Origin: Beijerinckiaceae bacterium
Lineage (GTDB): Bacteria > Pseudomonadota > Alphaproteobacteria > Rhizobiales > Beijerinckiaceae
NCBI GenBank assembly: GCA_947452455.1
Contig: CANGBX010000004.1
Location: forward strand, 186,001 to 250,000
Length of the DNA: 64,000 nucleotides
Direction: 5' to 3'
In this document: positions 52,663-63,295 of the stretch, one piece after another
Layout: each line of letters opens with the position of its first letter
Position numbering within the stretch: the stretch's first letter is position 1
The notes under the pieces: generated by a model
What the model was told of the DNA's origin: nothing
The model's input: the letters and a program-made list of their open reading frames with translations, nothing else
The model's database searches: none
Position numbers and translations under genes: made by a program

Positions 52663-52995
52663 CTATTTGCGGCGCACCCGAACGGGGATGGGGATCAGGG
52701 CGAGCTTCAGCTCGTGCTCGTCCTCACGATGGCCACCACCCGGGCCATCATCCCGATCATCGGTGGGGAGGGCCATAATCGCTGTGCCGCAGACGGCGCT
52801 GCCAAAGGTCACAGCAAAGCTGCCAAAAAGAAGGAAGAGCGCGGGCATGGGATTTTCAGCGCGCGCCAACATCGTGCTCAAGCCGCCGACATCCATATAG
52901 AGGAGGAAGGCAGCAAAGACGCAGCCAAGCAGGGCGCCCGCAAAGGCGTTCCAGACTAGAAGGCGGATGAGGCTCTGCTCGATGCGCTTCGTCAT
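52663..52995 (-). CDS. Conserved membrane protein, unknown function
   Basis: From ATG 52995 the product has 110 residues with two membrane segments (LLVWNAFAGALLGCVFAAFL and PALFLLFGSFAVTFGSAVCG) and a charged C-terminus (DDRDDGPGGGHREDEHELKL). Similar small proteins occur in Hyphomicrobiales. I know no function. Confidence 0.65.
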   Translation of the reverse strand: MTKRIEQSLIRLLVWNAFAGALLGCVFAAFLLYMDVGGLSTMLARAENPMPALFLLFGSFAVTFGSAVCGTAIMALPTDDRDDGPGGGHREDEHELKLALIPIPVRVRRK

Positions 52996-53142
52996 GACAT
53001 GTCCCAAACTCGGCGCGGGCAAGTCCCTACGCTCATATAGGATATGGGGTCAGTCTTTCGCTTTTTCAGCTGGCTGGGAAGAGGAAATATGTCACGGTTG
53101 CGAGATTGACAGCGCCACCCCCCGCCCGTAGAAACCGCCCGT

Positions 53143-53229
<87 letters not shown>

Positions 53230-53230
53230 T

Positions 53231-53261
53231 AAAAAACGCGGTCTTCGGGCCGCGTTTTTTT
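53231..53261. terminator. Terminator after tRNA-Leu
   Basis: AAAAAACGCGG (53231-53241), loop TCTTCGGG, CCGCGTTTTTT (53250-53260), followed by more T. A typical intrinsic terminator 2 bases after the tRNA. Confidence 0.8.
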
Positions 53262-53277
53262 ATTTTGGGGTGCCCGC

Positions 53278-53898
53278 ATGAGCCCAAACTTCCTCTTGGA
53301 CGGACCAGACGCGGCCAAGGCCACGCTTCTGCTGGCCCATGGCGCGGGCGGCGCGATGGATTCTGCCGCCATGCAGGCCCTGACGGAAGCTCTGGCCGGA
53401 GAGGGCCTCAAAGTCGCCCGTTTCGAATTTTCCTATATGGCCGCGCGCCGCCAAGGCGCACGCAAGCCCCCGCCCAAAGCCGAGACGCTGATCCCCGAAT
53501 ATCGCGCAGCGATCGCCGCGCTGGGCGCAAAGGGCAAGCTGATCATCGGCGGCAAATCCATGGGCGGGCGCATCGCCTCCATGGTGGCTGATGAGGTGAA
53601 AGCCGATGGCTTGCTGTGCATCGGCTATCCGTTCCACCCCATCGGCAAGCCGGACCAATTGCGCACCGCGCATTTGGCAAAACTGCATAGGCCGACACTG
53701 ATCGCGCAAGGCACGCGCGATCCCTTCGGCACGAGGGAAGAGGTGACGAATTATGATTTATCATCCGCCATCCAGATTCTCTGGATGGAAGATGGCGATC
53801 ATGATCTGCGCCCGCGCAAAAGCGTCTCGGGCTTCACCATAAAAAATCACCTCGCGAGCATGGCCCGCGAGGTGAGAGAATGGTCGGCAAAGCTGTAG
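53278..53898 (+). CDS. Alpha/beta hydrolase (KANL3/Tex30-like)
   Basis: A 206-residue alpha/beta hydrolase. The oxyanion region is LLLAHGAGGAMDS; the nucleophile Ser sits in IGGKSMGGRIASM, and the likely His in MEDGDHDLRPR. The substrate is unknown. It ends 6 bases from the end of the convergent tctC gene. Confidence 0.82.
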   Translation: MSPNFLLDGPDAAKATLLLAHGAGGAMDSAAMQALTEALAGEGLKVARFEFSYMAARRQGARKPPPKAETLIPEYRAAIAALGAKGKLIIGGKSMGGRIASMVADEVKADGLLCIGYPFHPIGKPDQLRTAHLAKLHRPTLIAQGTRDPFGTREEVTNYDLSSAIQILWMEDGDHDLRPRKSVSGFTIKNHLASMAREVREWSAKL

Positions 53899-53904
53899 AC
53901 GAAA

Positions 53905-54924
53905 TCAGCGTGCCAGCAATTCTTTCGCGCGATCTGCCACAGCCTTGGGCGTAGCGAGAGTCTTCTTGACTTCTTCGGCCAGCTTTTCCGGCGCCGCATA
54001 TTCGAGATCAAGATTGGTACGCTGCATTTCGGCAATCATTTCGGGATCCTTCGTCATTTGAAGGAAGCCCTCCTGCATCGCTTTCATAACAGGCGCGGGC
54101 GTGCCGGGCGGCGCAATAAACGCGCGGCCAATCGCACCACCGGAAGCATAAAGACGCAACAATTGACGGTCAGCCTCATTATTGCCGAGCTCGCCCAGTG
54201 CTGGCACATCCGGCAAATCAGCCGCACGCTCGGGCACATCTTGCAAGATGATCTTGATCTTCTTGTCTTCCAGCCATTGCTTCTTGCCCGTGCGGATGGT
54301 CGCCCAGGAACCGGCCGTGCCATCCACTTCGCCACGCTCCATCGCGAGCATACCTTCGGCTGATGCCGGGAAGCCGGAGATGATTTTGAACTTGGTGCCG
54401 ATGGTGGCATTCAGCAATTTTGGCACGACTTCCGAAATATTGCCGGCGCCCGCTGCAGCGACCGGCGTTTCAATCTTCTTGATGTCATCAATCGATTGCG
54501 CTTTGGCCGTGTGCCACTGGAAGTGAATATTGTTGGATGATGCAACGCGACCGACCCAAAGGAAATTCGCCGCGTCAAATTGCACGGCCGGATTGCCCGT
54601 GACCTGCTCGACCGCCAATGTTTCCGTCACAATGCCAATGGCTGTGCCATCTTTAGGGGCTACTTTGTAAATGTAATTGGCAGCGACCAGCGTGCCGGCA
54701 CCCGGCATATTGGTGGCAATCACCGTCGGCTGGCCGGGAAGATGCTTGCCCAGATAGCGCGCGACCGCACGACCATAAAGATCATAGCTGCCGCCCGCCG
54801 TATTGCCGATGTAAATCGTGACGGTTTTCTTAGCCCAGGTCACGTCTTGCGCTTGCGCCGAGGCACCACCGAGAAGCGTGGTCGCCAGAAGCGCGCGAAT
54901 GAGCGTAGTGCCCGAAAAAGCCAT
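53905..54924 (-). CDS. Tripartite tricarboxylate transporter substrate-binding protein (TctC/Bug)
   Basis: A 339-residue periplasmic protein with signal peptide ALLATTLLGGASAQA. VTIYIGNTAGGSYDLYGRAV and VIATNMPGAGTLVAANYIYK are the Bug/TctC landmarks. It could feed the TctA-TctB fusion encoded at 44157-46217; the separation of 8 kb is unusual. The ligand is unknown. Confidence 0.88.
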   Translation of the reverse strand: MAFSGTTLIRALLATTLLGGASAQAQDVTWAKKTVTIYIGNTAGGSYDLYGRAVARYLGKHLPGQPTVIATNMPGAGTLVAANYIYKVAPKDGTAIGIVTETLAVEQVTGNPAVQFDAANFLWVGRVASSNNIHFQWHTAKAQSIDDIKKIETPVAAAGAGNISEVVPKLLNATIGTKFKIISGFPASAEGMLAMERGEVDGTAGSWATIRTGKKQWLEDKKIKIILQDVPERAADLPDVPALGELGNNEADRQLLRLYASGGAIGRAFIAPPGTPAPVMKAMQEGFLQMTKDPEMIAEMQRTNLDLEYAAPEKLAEEVKKTLATPKAVADRAKELLAR

Positions 54925-55010
54925 CTGTTTCCTCCTTATTTATGGCGGGGAAACTAGGGCAAGGCGGGCGGCCTGTCCATAAGAGAGCCCTGCAAAATGC
55001 GGTCTGATTT

Positions 55011-56132
55011 TCAGCTTTTCGTGACGCTGGCCGCGATGCGCTCCGCAATCGCGGTATAGCCCTCATCACCTGGCTGGCGCCGCCAGATAGTCATGGTCGG
55101 GTACCAGACATTTTCATGATCAATATCCAGCCAGCGCCAATCGGGCCAATCATTGGTGATCATCATATCGGTCGGACAGTGCAATGCGCCCGCGAGATGG
55201 ATGAGCGATGTATCCACACACACCAAACGGTCAACCGATTGCAGCAGCGCGGCTGAATCCAAAAAGGCATCAAGGCCGGAATCAAAACTCTCATCCGGCC
55301 GCAGGATTTTGTCCTTGAAGGAACAAGCGTCGATTTCCTCTTGCGTTGCATTGATCTGAAAGCAAACCAATGTAACGCCGGGGATCGCAGCCAGCGGCGC
55401 AAAATCTTCCAATTGTGCTGAGCGTTTGGGATCAAGCTTGTGCTGCGGATTGCCCCGCCATGCAAAAGCAATCACCGGCCCTTCACGCTCGCCGATATTC
55501 TCCTCAAGCCAAGCTCGCCACCGCGCCACGCGCACCGGATCAGCCCGCAAATAAGGCTCTTTCGCCAGATACTCATCTTCTGACAAATCGAGCAGACGCG
55601 GCAAATCCATCATTGTCGTCCAATTTTCGACATTGGTGACGGAGCTTGGCATTTCACCGGCGAGCAAAGGCGGGCATGGATCCAATGTGCGCAAAAGGCC
55701 AAACAGTTTTTGCGGCACGACAACTTGCACATCAACGCCGGCCTTCACAAGGCGCGGCAAAAAGCGTGCAAATTGAATCGTATCTCCCATGCCCTGCTCG
55801 GACATGACCAATAGGCGCTGGGGCACAGGCGGATGAGCGCTGCGCGGAATCGGGCGTGGCGTTCCATTGGGATTGCGCCCATTCACTTGCGGGGGCACAT
55901 CCATCAAGCGAAAACGAATGTCGAATGCGTCCCACGCCTCCGGCCAACGGCGCAAACAAAACAGGGCGCGTGCCATTTTCGCGCGCCCATCCACATAGGT
56001 CGGGATTTGCGCCAAGACGAGCTTGTAAATCGCCACTGCATTTTCGCAACGTCCCGCAGCCTGTTCGCGATCGGCCAATTGCACGGCCGTCGCCAATTCA
56101 GCTGCTACGGGCTTTACCGGATCTTCGGTCAT
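55011..56132 (-). CDS. TPR and glycosyltransferase-9-like protein
   Basis: A 373-residue protein. Residues 10-80 form TPR-like helices (ADREQAAGRCENAVAIYKLV, YVDGRAKMARALFCLRRWPE). The rest resembles GT-B glycosyltransferases of the heptosyltransferase or OGT group: RLLVMSEQGMGDTIQFARFL, VIAFAWRGNPQHKLDPKR, VDTSLIHLAGALHCP and DWRWLDIDHENVWYP. A role in cell-surface glycosylation is inferred; the acceptor is unknown. Confidence 0.75.
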   Translation of the reverse strand: MTEDPVKPVAAELATAVQLADREQAAGRCENAVAIYKLVLAQIPTYVDGRAKMARALFCLRRWPEAWDAFDIRFRLMDVPPQVNGRNPNGTPRPIPRSAHPPVPQRLLVMSEQGMGDTIQFARFLPRLVKAGVDVQVVVPQKLFGLLRTLDPCPPLLAGEMPSSVTNVENWTTMMDLPRLLDLSEDEYLAKEPYLRADPVRVARWRAWLEENIGEREGPVIAFAWRGNPQHKLDPKRSAQLEDFAPLAAIPGVTLVCFQINATQEEIDACSFKDKILRPDESFDSGLDAFLDSAALLQSVDRLVCVDTSLIHLAGALHCPTDMMITNDWPDWRWLDIDHENVWYPTMTIWRRQPGDEGYTAIAERIAASVTKS

Positions 56133-56276
56133 GCGCCACCTGAAAATTGATCAAAGAAAACATCAAACGAATCGGCGGCAGGATGGCAGGATCATGCGCC
56201 AGTAGCCAGTCCATGCCTCGACAGATCGGGACATGCGAGCTAAACCCTTGAAAAAGCCATTGCGGAGCATGGACCC

Positions 56277-57215
56277 ATGAAGCCCGAGACACTTCCCGAT
56301 GCCGCACAACTGGCGGCAGAACTCGTCACGCTTCGTGATTTTCTGCGCTATGCGACCAGCGCCTTCCGCGAGCATGAGCTGGTGTTTGGTCATGGCACAA
56401 CCGAAGCGCTCGATGAAGCCGCTTTCATGGTGCTCGAAGGCCTCTCCTTGCCAATCGACCGGCTAGAACCCTTCCTCGACGCGCGCCTCATGCCTCATGA
56501 GCGCAAGCGCCTCGCAGAGCTCATTGTCGCGCGCATTACGACGCGTAAACCCGCCTCTTATCTGCTCAACAAAGCCTATGTCGGCGGCGTGCCTTTCTAC
56601 GTCGATGAACGCGTGATTGTGCCGCGCTCTTTCATCGGCGAATTGCTGCGCACAGGTCTCTTCTCGGGTGCCGATGGCAATCAATTGATCGAAGCTGAAA
56701 GCGTGTCATCTGCGCTTGATCTGTGCACGGGCTCCGGCTGTCTGGCGATCTTGATGGCCCAACACTTCCCGCACGCGATGATTGAAGCGGTTGATCTGTC
56801 GCCCGATGCATTGGAAGTGGCGCGCATCAATCTCGCTGAGAGCAGATTGGAAAATCGCATTGGCCTGATTGAAAGCGATCTCTTCGCTTCTCTGGTAGGC
56901 CATAGTTATGATCTCATCATTACCAATCCGCCTTATGTCAGCGCTGAAGTCATGGCTGCGTTGCCGCCTGAATATGCGCATGAACCAGAAATGGCGCTGG
57001 GCTCGGGCGATGACGGGCTCGATATCACCCGCCGGATTTTGAAAGAGGCTGGGAAGCATCTTAATCCGGGCGGCGGCTTGCTCTGCGAAATCGGCGAAGA
57101 CCGCGAAATCCTCGAAGCAGAATTCCCCGATCTGCCCTTCCTGTGGCTCGACACAGAAGAAAGCTCGGGCGAAGTCTTTTGGTTGAGCGCAGAAGATTTA
57201 GGCTGCGAGGCCTGA
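56277..57215 (+). CDS. prmB: Ribosomal protein uL3 N5-glutamine methyltransferase
   Basis: A 312-residue class I methyltransferase. SAM-binding [18 protein letters not shown] lies near residue 147 and the catalytic NPPY is in [20 protein letters not shown], followed by [15 protein letters not shown], typical of PrmB. It methylates Gln of ribosomal protein L3. It overlaps the convergent chemoreceptor gene by 18 bases. Confidence 0.92.
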   Translation: MKPETLPDAAQLAAELVTLRDFLRYATSAFREHELVFGHGTTEALDEAAFMVLEGLSLPIDRLEPFLDARLMPHERKRLAELIVARITTRKPASYLLNKAYVGGVPFYVDERVIVPRSFIGELLRTGLFSGADGNQLIEAESVSSALDLCTGSGCLAILMAQHFPHAMIEAVDLSPDALEVARINLAESRLENRIGLIESDLFASLVGHSYDLIITNPPYVSAEVMAALPPEYAHEPEMALGSGDDGLDITRRILKEAGKHLNPGGGLLCEIGEDREILEAEFPDLPFLWLDTEESSGEVFWLSAEDLGCEA

Positions 57216-58994
57216 GACTTCGGCGACACCATCACCACGCTGCGTCCGGAAGTGGCTCACCAAATCGGTGAGATTTGTGACTTCACGATAGAGCTGCTTG
57301 CTCACATTATTCGCCTCTTCGACAATAGCCGCATTCTGTTGCGTCACCTGATCCATCTGGCGCACCGCGAGATTGACCTCTTGCAAACCTGTCGATTGCT
57401 CACGTGCGCCATGCGCAATGGTGCCGATCACATCATTGACGGCGGTCACCTGATCGAGAATCCGCGCCATCACTTCGCCTGTACGCCCGATCGAGGTGAC
57501 ACCATCGCGCACATCGGCCTGCGCACTTTCAATCAGGCCTTTGATTTCCTTTGCCGCGGCAGCTGAACGCTGCGCCAGCGCGCGCACTTCCGAGGCGACA
57601 ACCGCAAATCCCAAGCCCGCGTTGCCTGCGCGCGCTGCTTCAACACCCGCATTCAAAGCCAGCAGATTTGTCTGGAAGGCAATCTCATCAATCACACCGA
57701 TAATGGTGCTGATTTTTTCAGACGAAGATGAAATACGCTTTATCGAGGCTATTGTTTCATCCAACACGCTCTTGCTGCCATGCACTTCCTGACGGGCTTG
57801 ACCCGCGAGAGAATTGGCCCGCTCCGCCCCTTCAGCGGTTACTTTCAAAGTTGTCGTGATTTGCGCCAAAGCAGAAGCTGTCTCTTCAAGGCTAGCCGCC
57901 TGCTGTTCTGCGCGAGCAGCCACGTCATCCGAAACATTGGCGACTTCAGCAGTATTGCTATGAATCATTCGCGAACTGGCAACCACGCCGCTCAAAGCAA
58001 CTTCAAGTTTTTCCATTGCCTTATTGAAATCGCCTTCAATTTTAGCAAAGGCGAGCGGCAGATTGTGCACGCGGAAGGTTAGATCACCCTGCTGCAACGC
58101 AGATAGCGCCTCACCCAATTGGTCAATCACAGCAGCTTGGCGCGCTGCTGCTTCTACACGTTCGGCCTCGGTGCGCAGACGCAGCTCTTCAGCCTCACGG
58201 CGCACTTCCTCATTGCGTTCAAGCGCCATTTTTTCTTGAACTGTCTTGTTAAAAAATTCGAGCGCGCGCGCCATATCACCGATCTCATCATGTCTATTGA
58301 GATTTGGAATAGTGACATGGGTCGCGCCTTTGGCGAGCTCATCCATAATGCTGGCCATCGTCGCAACAGGCTTGCCGATCGAGCGATTGAGCATAATGGC
58401 GAGAAGAATGGAAATAGCGACGGCACTCAGGCCTGCCGCAACCATCAATTGCGAGAGCAAAGTGATGGACTTCTCACGCTCTTGATCAGATCTCTCGGAC
58501 GTTCCATCCGCCAATTTTTTTAAATCGGCAAGAACAACACGGCTATCCGTCAAGCGGCCACGCGTCAAAGCTTTGGATTGGGCTTGTAGGCGCGTTTCGG
58601 GATTGGCGCTTTCGGCTAGGAGGTCACGGGCTTCAATCCAGACCTTGTCGATCATCGGACGGAATTTCAGCGCCAATGCGCGTTCATCATCCGAGGCTGT
58701 CGTCTCTTCAAGGCTCTTCAAATGACTGGCGAGCTGCGTATTGAGACCAGCGATCAGCTTTTCAAAAGAGGCGTCATTGGTGAGCAAAAAGCCGCGCACC
58801 ATATTCTGTCGGTCGACCAAAGTACCCAGCGTCCGCTCGATCACCTCGCGCCGGAAGGAGGCGCGCTCCCCAGCCTTTACGGCCTCGCGCATAGCCAGAG
58901 CCTCCCAATAGATCCCGCCGCTGATGATCGCCAGAAAAGCGATCAGGATGGAAAAGGCACCAATCAGGCGACCGCGAATCTTCAGTTTGGACAT
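57198..58994 (-). CDS. Methyl-accepting chemotaxis protein
   Basis: A 598-residue receptor. Membrane segment 1 is at residues 11-31, followed by a periplasmic four-helix domain (about 35-180), membrane segment 2 (about 183-205), a HAMP domain ([20 protein letters not shown]) and a coiled-coil cytoplasmic domain. The hairpin tip, [20 protein letters not shown] followed by ARAG, contacts CheA and CheW. The end shows no pentapeptide for CheR. The ligand is unknown; no other chemotaxis gene is nearby. Confidence 0.92.
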   Translation of the reverse strand: MSKLKIRGRLIGAFSILIAFLAIISGGIYWEALAMREAVKAGERASFRREVIERTLGTLVDRQNMVRGFLLTNDASFEKLIAGLNTQLASHLKSLEETTASDDERALALKFRPMIDKVWIEARDLLAESANPETRLQAQSKALTRGRLTDSRVVLADLKKLADGTSERSDQEREKSITLLSQLMVAAGLSAVAISILLAIMLNRSIGKPVATMASIMDELAKGATHVTIPNLNRHDEIGDMARALEFFNKTVQEKMALERNEEVRREAEELRLRTEAERVEAAARQAAVIDQLGEALSALQQGDLTFRVHNLPLAFAKIEGDFNKAMEKLEVALSGVVASSRMIHSNTAEVANVSDDVAARAEQQAASLEETASALAQITTTLKVTAEGAERANSLAGQARQEVHGSKSVLDETIASIKRISSSSEKISTIIGVIDEIAFQTNLLALNAGVEAARAGNAGLGFAVVASEVRALAQRSAAAAKEIKGLIESAQADVRDGVTSIGRTGEVMARILDQVTAVNDVIGTIAHGAREQSTGLQEVNLAVRQMDQVTQQNAAIVEEANNVSKQLYREVTNLTDLVSHFRTQRGDGVAEVSGLAA

Positions 58995-59140
58995 GCCAAA
59001 ACCCCAGAATGAATCAATGAAAAGCTCAAACGCAGCTTGAAACAGGGGAAGCTTAGATCCAGGATTTAAACATAAGATTAAAATCGTATTTAAAACAATG
59101 ACTTACGTAACGTCACCGCTGCAGAGGCTGTCCAGATCAC

Positions 59141-59162
59141 GATATAAAGATTTCTTTATATC
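59141..59162. promoter_or_regulatory. Perfect palindrome upstream of ahcY
   Basis: GATATAAAGA (59141-59150), TT, TCTTTATATC (59153-59162), a 10-base perfect inverted repeat, ends five bases before the -35 of the ahcY promoter. ArsR-family regulators responsive to S-adenosylhomocysteine (SahR type) use AT-rich palindromes of this kind in front of ahcY and met genes; assignment is inferred. Confidence 0.6.
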
Positions 59163-59166
59163 CTCG

Positions 59167-59195
59167 TTGCCGGAGGGATCTGCCCCTGCTATAGA
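59167..59195 (+). promoter_or_regulatory. Promoter of ahcY
   Basis: TTGCCG (59167-59172), a 17-base spacer, TATAGA (59190-59195). Transcription would begin near 59202, leaving a leader of about 20 bases, too short for a riboswitch. Confidence 0.65.
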
Positions 59196-59221
59196 CCGCT
59201 CATCTCAAACCGGGGCACACC

Positions 59222-60628
59222 ATGAGCGCTCACTTCAACGATTACGTCGTCGCGGATATCAAGCTGGCCGATTGGGGCCGCAAAGAACTGAACATTGCCG
59301 AGACGGAAATGCCCGGCCTCATGGCCACCCGCGCCGAATATGGCAAGGCGCAGCCGCTCAAGGGCGCGCGCATTGCTGGCTCGCTGCATATGACCATTCA
59401 GACCGGCGTGTTGATTGAAACGCTGAAGGCGCTGGGCGCCGATGTGCGCTGGGCCTCGTGCAATATTTATTCGACGCAAGATCACGCTGCTGCCGCGATT
59501 GCTGCTGCCGGCACGCCGGTCTTCGCGATCAAGGGCGAGAGCCTCGAAGATTATTGGGATTACACGCATCGCATTTTCGAATGGAGCGATGGCGGCACGC
59601 CCAACATGATCCTCGATGATGGTGGCGATGCGACCATGCTCATCCATCTGGGCATGCGCGCTGAAAAGGGCGACACCACTTTCCTCGACAAGCCGGGCAA
59701 TGAAGAAGAAGAAGTTCTCTTCGCCGCGATCAAGAAGCGTCTGAAGGCCAATCCGGGCTGGTACACACGCAATGGTCAGGCCATCAAGGGCGTGTCGGAA
59801 GAAACAACAACCGGCGTGCACCGTCTCTACAATATGGAAAAAGACGGCACGCTGCTGTGGCCTGCGATCAACGTCAATGATTCCGTGACCAAGTCGAAAT
59901 TCGACAATCTTTACGGCTGCAAAGAATCGCTTGTTGACGGCATTCGCCGCGGCACAGACGTGATGATGGCTGGTAAAGTGGCCATGGTTGCGGGCTTTGG
60001 CGACGTGGGCAAAGGTTCGGCCGCTTCACTGCGCAATGCCGGCTGCCGCGTGATCGTGTCGGAAATCGATCCGATTTGCGCGCTGCAAGCTGCAATGGAA
60101 GGCTATGAAGTCACGACGATGGAAGAGGCCGCTCCGCGCGCCGATATTTTCGTCACAGCGACAGGCAATGTCGATGTCATCACGGTTGACCACATGCGTG
60201 CGATGAAAGATCGCGCCATTGTTTGCAACATTGGTCACTTCGATTCCGAAATTCAGGTTGCGGGTCTGCGCAATTTCAAATGGAACAATGTGAAGCCGCA
60301 GGTCGATGAAATTGAATTCGTCGATGGCAAGCGCATCATCCTCCTCTCGGAAGGCCGCCTTGTGAATCTTGGCAATGCGACGGGCCATCCGTCCTTCGTC
60401 ATGTCGGCCTCTTTCACCAACCAGACGCTCGCCCAGATCGAGCTCTGGACGAAGCAGGGCCAGTATGAGCGCAAGGTCTACACGCTGCCCAAGCACCTCG
60501 ACGAAAAGGTCGCTGCCCTTCATCTCGACAAGATCGGCGTGAAGCTCACCAAGCTGACGCAGGATCAGGCCAAATATCTCGGCCTGCCCGAGCAGGGCCC
60601 CTATAAGCCTGAGCAGTACCGCTACTAA
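59222..60628 (+). CDS. ahcY: Adenosylhomocysteinase
   Basis: A 468-residue enzyme hydrolysing S-adenosylhomocysteine to adenosine and homocysteine. [20 protein letters not shown] (near 80) and [20 protein letters not shown] (near 250) are the two diagnostic sites, the latter binding NAD. It ends in PYKPEQYRY, the family's conserved end. It is transcribed from its own promoter and ends at a strong terminator. Confidence 0.97.
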   Translation: MSAHFNDYVVADIKLADWGRKELNIAETEMPGLMATRAEYGKAQPLKGARIAGSLHMTIQTGVLIETLKALGADVRWASCNIYSTQDHAAAAIAAAGTPVFAIKGESLEDYWDYTHRIFEWSDGGTPNMILDDGGDATMLIHLGMRAEKGDTTFLDKPGNEEEEVLFAAIKKRLKANPGWYTRNGQAIKGVSEETTTGVHRLYNMEKDGTLLWPAINVNDSVTKSKFDNLYGCKESLVDGIRRGTDVMMAGKVAMVAGFGDVGKGSAASLRNAGCRVIVSEIDPICALQAAMEGYEVTTMEEAAPRADIFVTATGNVDVITVDHMRAMKDRAIVCNIGHFDSEIQVAGLRNFKWNNVKPQVDEIEFVDGKRIILLSEGRLVNLGNATGHPSFVMSASFTNQTLAQIELWTKQGQYERKVYTLPKHLDEKVAALHLDKIGVKLTKLTQDQAKYLGLPEQGPYKPEQYRY

Positions 60629-60653
60629 GCGGCGCCAAGCCTCCAAAACAAAG

Positions 60654-60681
60654 ACGCCCCCGCCAAAAGCGGGGGCGTTTT
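60654..60681 (+). terminator. Intrinsic terminator after ahcY
   Basis: ACGCCCCCGC (60654-60663), loop CAAAA, GCGGGGGCGT (60669-60678), then TTT. Confidence 0.88.
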
Positions 60682-60824
60682 CGCATGTAAATGCTTTGTC
60701 CCGGCAAGGTTGCGCGGCTAAAGTGCCTTGATTCGGGAATCAGTCAGTCTTGCGTTCTGCTGCGCATCTTCCATGCGCCGCCTCAAAGCGATTCCTCACG
60801 ACACGCGAAGGACAGGCTGCAAGC

Positions 60825-63284
60825 ATGGAGAAAGGGACACGTGTCTGGCGTCAGGCCCTGTGCGCAGCAAGTGCGCTATGGCCGATCCCAGCCCTTCTAT
60901 CCGCGCCGGCCCATGCCGCTCCGGCAAGCCTTGTCGATCAGCCCGAAATCATCGGCGCTGCAGGCGTTCTGGCCTTGGGCCTTGTCGCAACCGCTGGCAC
61001 TCTGATTCATATGGCGGGCAAACGCCGCGCAGCAAAACGCGAAGCGGGGTTGCGACTGGAGCTTGAGCGTCTGCGCCAAAGGCTCGATCGCGCGGAGGCT
61101 TTTGCCGGCTCCGAAAGCCAGATCATCATTCGTTGGGGCGGGCCATCAGATGAGCCCGTCATTGAAGGTGATGCTGAAACTCTCACAGGTCTTGAAGCGC
61201 AGCGCGCTTTGGCCTTTGGCGCTTGGCTGACGCCACAAACCGCGCAGCCATTGGAGCGCGCACTCGAGCGGCTGCGTCAACGCGGTGAGGCTTTCCGCCT
61301 TGCACTTCTCACTTTGTCAGGCCGCCATTTGGAAGCCGAAGGTCGCCCCGTCACAGGGCGCGCCATGCTGCGCATTCGCGATGTGGCCGGCGACCGTCTC
61401 GAACTTACCCAATTGAAAGAAGCCTCTGCACAGATTGCTTCTGAACGCGACGGTTTGCGCACGATGCTCGATGCGGCACCGGGCCCCGCTTGGCTGCGCG
61501 ACACGCAAGGCAAATTGACTTGGGTGAACCGTGCTTATGTTCATGCGGTCGAAGGTGCGCGCCGCGAAGACGTCATTGCCAAAGGCATCGAACTGCTGGA
61601 CCAGCCTGTGCGCGAGACACTTGCGCAAGCCCGTGTGCGCATTGAAAATTGGCGTGGGCGCGTGCCGGCCATCGTTGCAGGTGAGCGCCGCATGCTCGAT
61701 GTCACCGATGTGCCGACCGAATTCGGCTCCGGTGGCCTTGCCAGTGACGTGTCAGATCTCGAACATATGCGCGCTGATCTTGGCCGCCAGATGGATGCGC
61801 ATCGGCGCACATTGGACCAGCTCACCACCGCTGTGGCCATTTTCGATTCCACCCGCCGGCTCGTCTTTCACAACACGGCCTATGGCCAATTGTGGAACCT
61901 TGATCCGGCCTTTCTCGATTCCGCGCCAACCGATCCTGAGATTCTTGATCGTTTGCGTGCCGAAGGCCGCTTGCCCGAACAAGCCGATTTCCGGAGCTGG
62001 AAATCATCTCTCATGGGCACGTACCAATCTGTCGAAACGCTCGAACAGGTTTGGTATCTGCCCGGTGCGCGCACATTGCGCGTGGTCATCAATCCCAATC
62101 CGCAAGGCGGCGTGACCTATCTCTTCGATGATGTCACCGAACGCTTCTCGCTCGAATCGTCATACAATGCGCTGATGCGCGTGCAGGGCGAAACACTCGA
62201 CTCGCTCAAAGAAGGTGTCGCTGTGTTTGGCACCGATGGGCGATTGAAATTGTTCAATCCGGCCTTCATCGATCTGTGGCATTGCGATGCTGGCTTCTTG
62301 GCCGAAAAACCGCATTTCGATCACGTGATGCGCGCTTGCACATCGCTGCATGATCGCGTGCAGGATTGGGATGATTTGCGCAGTCTCATTGCAGGCCTTC
62401 AAGATGTCCGCACCGGCTTTGAGCGCCGCATGACGCGCAAAGACGGCTCGATCATTGATTGCATGACAGCCCCGCTGCCTGATGGCGCCACGCTCGTGAC
62501 CTTCATCGATATGACGGCGAGCGTTTCGGTCGAGCGCGCTTTGACAGAACGCAATCAAGCGCTGCTGGAAGCAGAAAAGCTCCGCAATGATTTCGTCCAC
62601 CACGTGTCCTACGAATTGCGCTCGCCGCTCACCAATATTATCGGCTTCATACAGCTGCTCGGTGAGGGCGCCGTTGGTCCACTCAATGCCAAGCAGCGCG
62701 AATATACGGGCTATGTGCTGAAAAGCTCGGCTGCACTGCTGGCTATTATCAATGACATTCTTGATCTGGCGTCCATTGATACGGATGCGATGGAATTGTC
62801 GCTGGAACATGTCGATATTCGCGAAACCATCGCCGCAGCCGCTGAAGGTTTGCAGGACCGTCTCGCGGAATCAGGCATCAGCCTGCATGTGGTGGCGCTT
62901 GATGACATCGGCGCCTTCCGCGCCGATGGAAAACGCATTCGTCAAGTGCTCTTCAATCTGCTCTCCAATGCGATTGGTTTTTCAGAGCCCGGACAAACCG
63001 TGACCATGGCCGCCTTGCGCCGACCGGGTGAAATTGTTTTCAAAGTTTCTGATCAGGGCCGCGGCATTCCGCTTGAAGTTCTCGATCGCGTCTTTGATCG
63101 TTTCCACACGCATACGGTGGGCTCGCGCCATCGCGGCGTGGGCCTTGGCCTCTCCATCGTGCGCTCCTTTGTTGAATTGCACGGGGGCGAAGTGCAAATC
63201 CAATCCGCGACCGGTGAGGGAACAATTGTGACCTGTATTTTCCCCGATCATGCCGTTGACGTGACCCAAGCCGCGTCAGCTTAA
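60825..63284 (+). CDS. divL: DivL-type atypical sensor kinase
   Basis: From ATG 60825 the protein has 819 residues. A short hydrophobic N-terminus (GAAGVLALGLVATAGTLIHM) anchors it; PAS domains follow (about 220-560). The kinase module has Tyr596 in HHVSYELRSPLT where histidine kinases have His, the hallmark of DivL. The ATPase boxes are intact: NLLSNAIGFSEPG, DQGRGIP and GVGLGLSIV. In Caulobacter DivL interacts with CckA and DivK and controls CtrA activity and asymmetric division. The tsaE-phosphotransferase gene follows directly. Confidence 0.88.
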   Translation: MEKGTRVWRQALCAASALWPIPALLSAPAHAAPASLVDQPEIIGAAGVLALGLVATAGTLIHMAGKRRAAKREAGLRLELERLRQRLDRAEAFAGSESQIIIRWGGPSDEPVIEGDAETLTGLEAQRALAFGAWLTPQTAQPLERALERLRQRGEAFRLALLTLSGRHLEAEGRPVTGRAMLRIRDVAGDRLELTQLKEASAQIASERDGLRTMLDAAPGPAWLRDTQGKLTWVNRAYVHAVEGARREDVIAKGIELLDQPVRETLAQARVRIENWRGRVPAIVAGERRMLDVTDVPTEFGSGGLASDVSDLEHMRADLGRQMDAHRRTLDQLTTAVAIFDSTRRLVFHNTAYGQLWNLDPAFLDSAPTDPEILDRLRAEGRLPEQADFRSWKSSLMGTYQSVETLEQVWYLPGARTLRVVINPNPQGGVTYLFDDVTERFSLESSYNALMRVQGETLDSLKEGVAVFGTDGRLKLFNPAFIDLWHCDAGFLAEKPHFDHVMRACTSLHDRVQDWDDLRSLIAGLQDVRTGFERRMTRKDGSIIDCMTAPLPDGATLVTFIDMTASVSVERALTERNQALLEAEKLRNDFVHHVSYELRSPLTNIIGFIQLLGEGAVGPLNAKQREYTGYVLKSSAALLAIINDILDLASIDTDAMELSLEHVDIRETIAAAAEGLQDRLAESGISLHVVALDDIGAFRADGKRIRQVLFNLLSNAIGFSEPGQTVTMAALRRPGEIVFKVSDQGRGIPLEVLDRVFDRFHTHTVGSRHRGVGLGLSIVRSFVELHGGEVQIQSATGEGTIVTCIFPDHAVDVTQAASA

Positions 63285-63295
63285 GGAGTCTGGTT

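Noticed and set aside
59000-59221. SAM or SAH riboswitch before ahcY
   Set aside because: A good promoter leaves a leader of only about 20 bases, and no conserved riboswitch core was recognised upstream.
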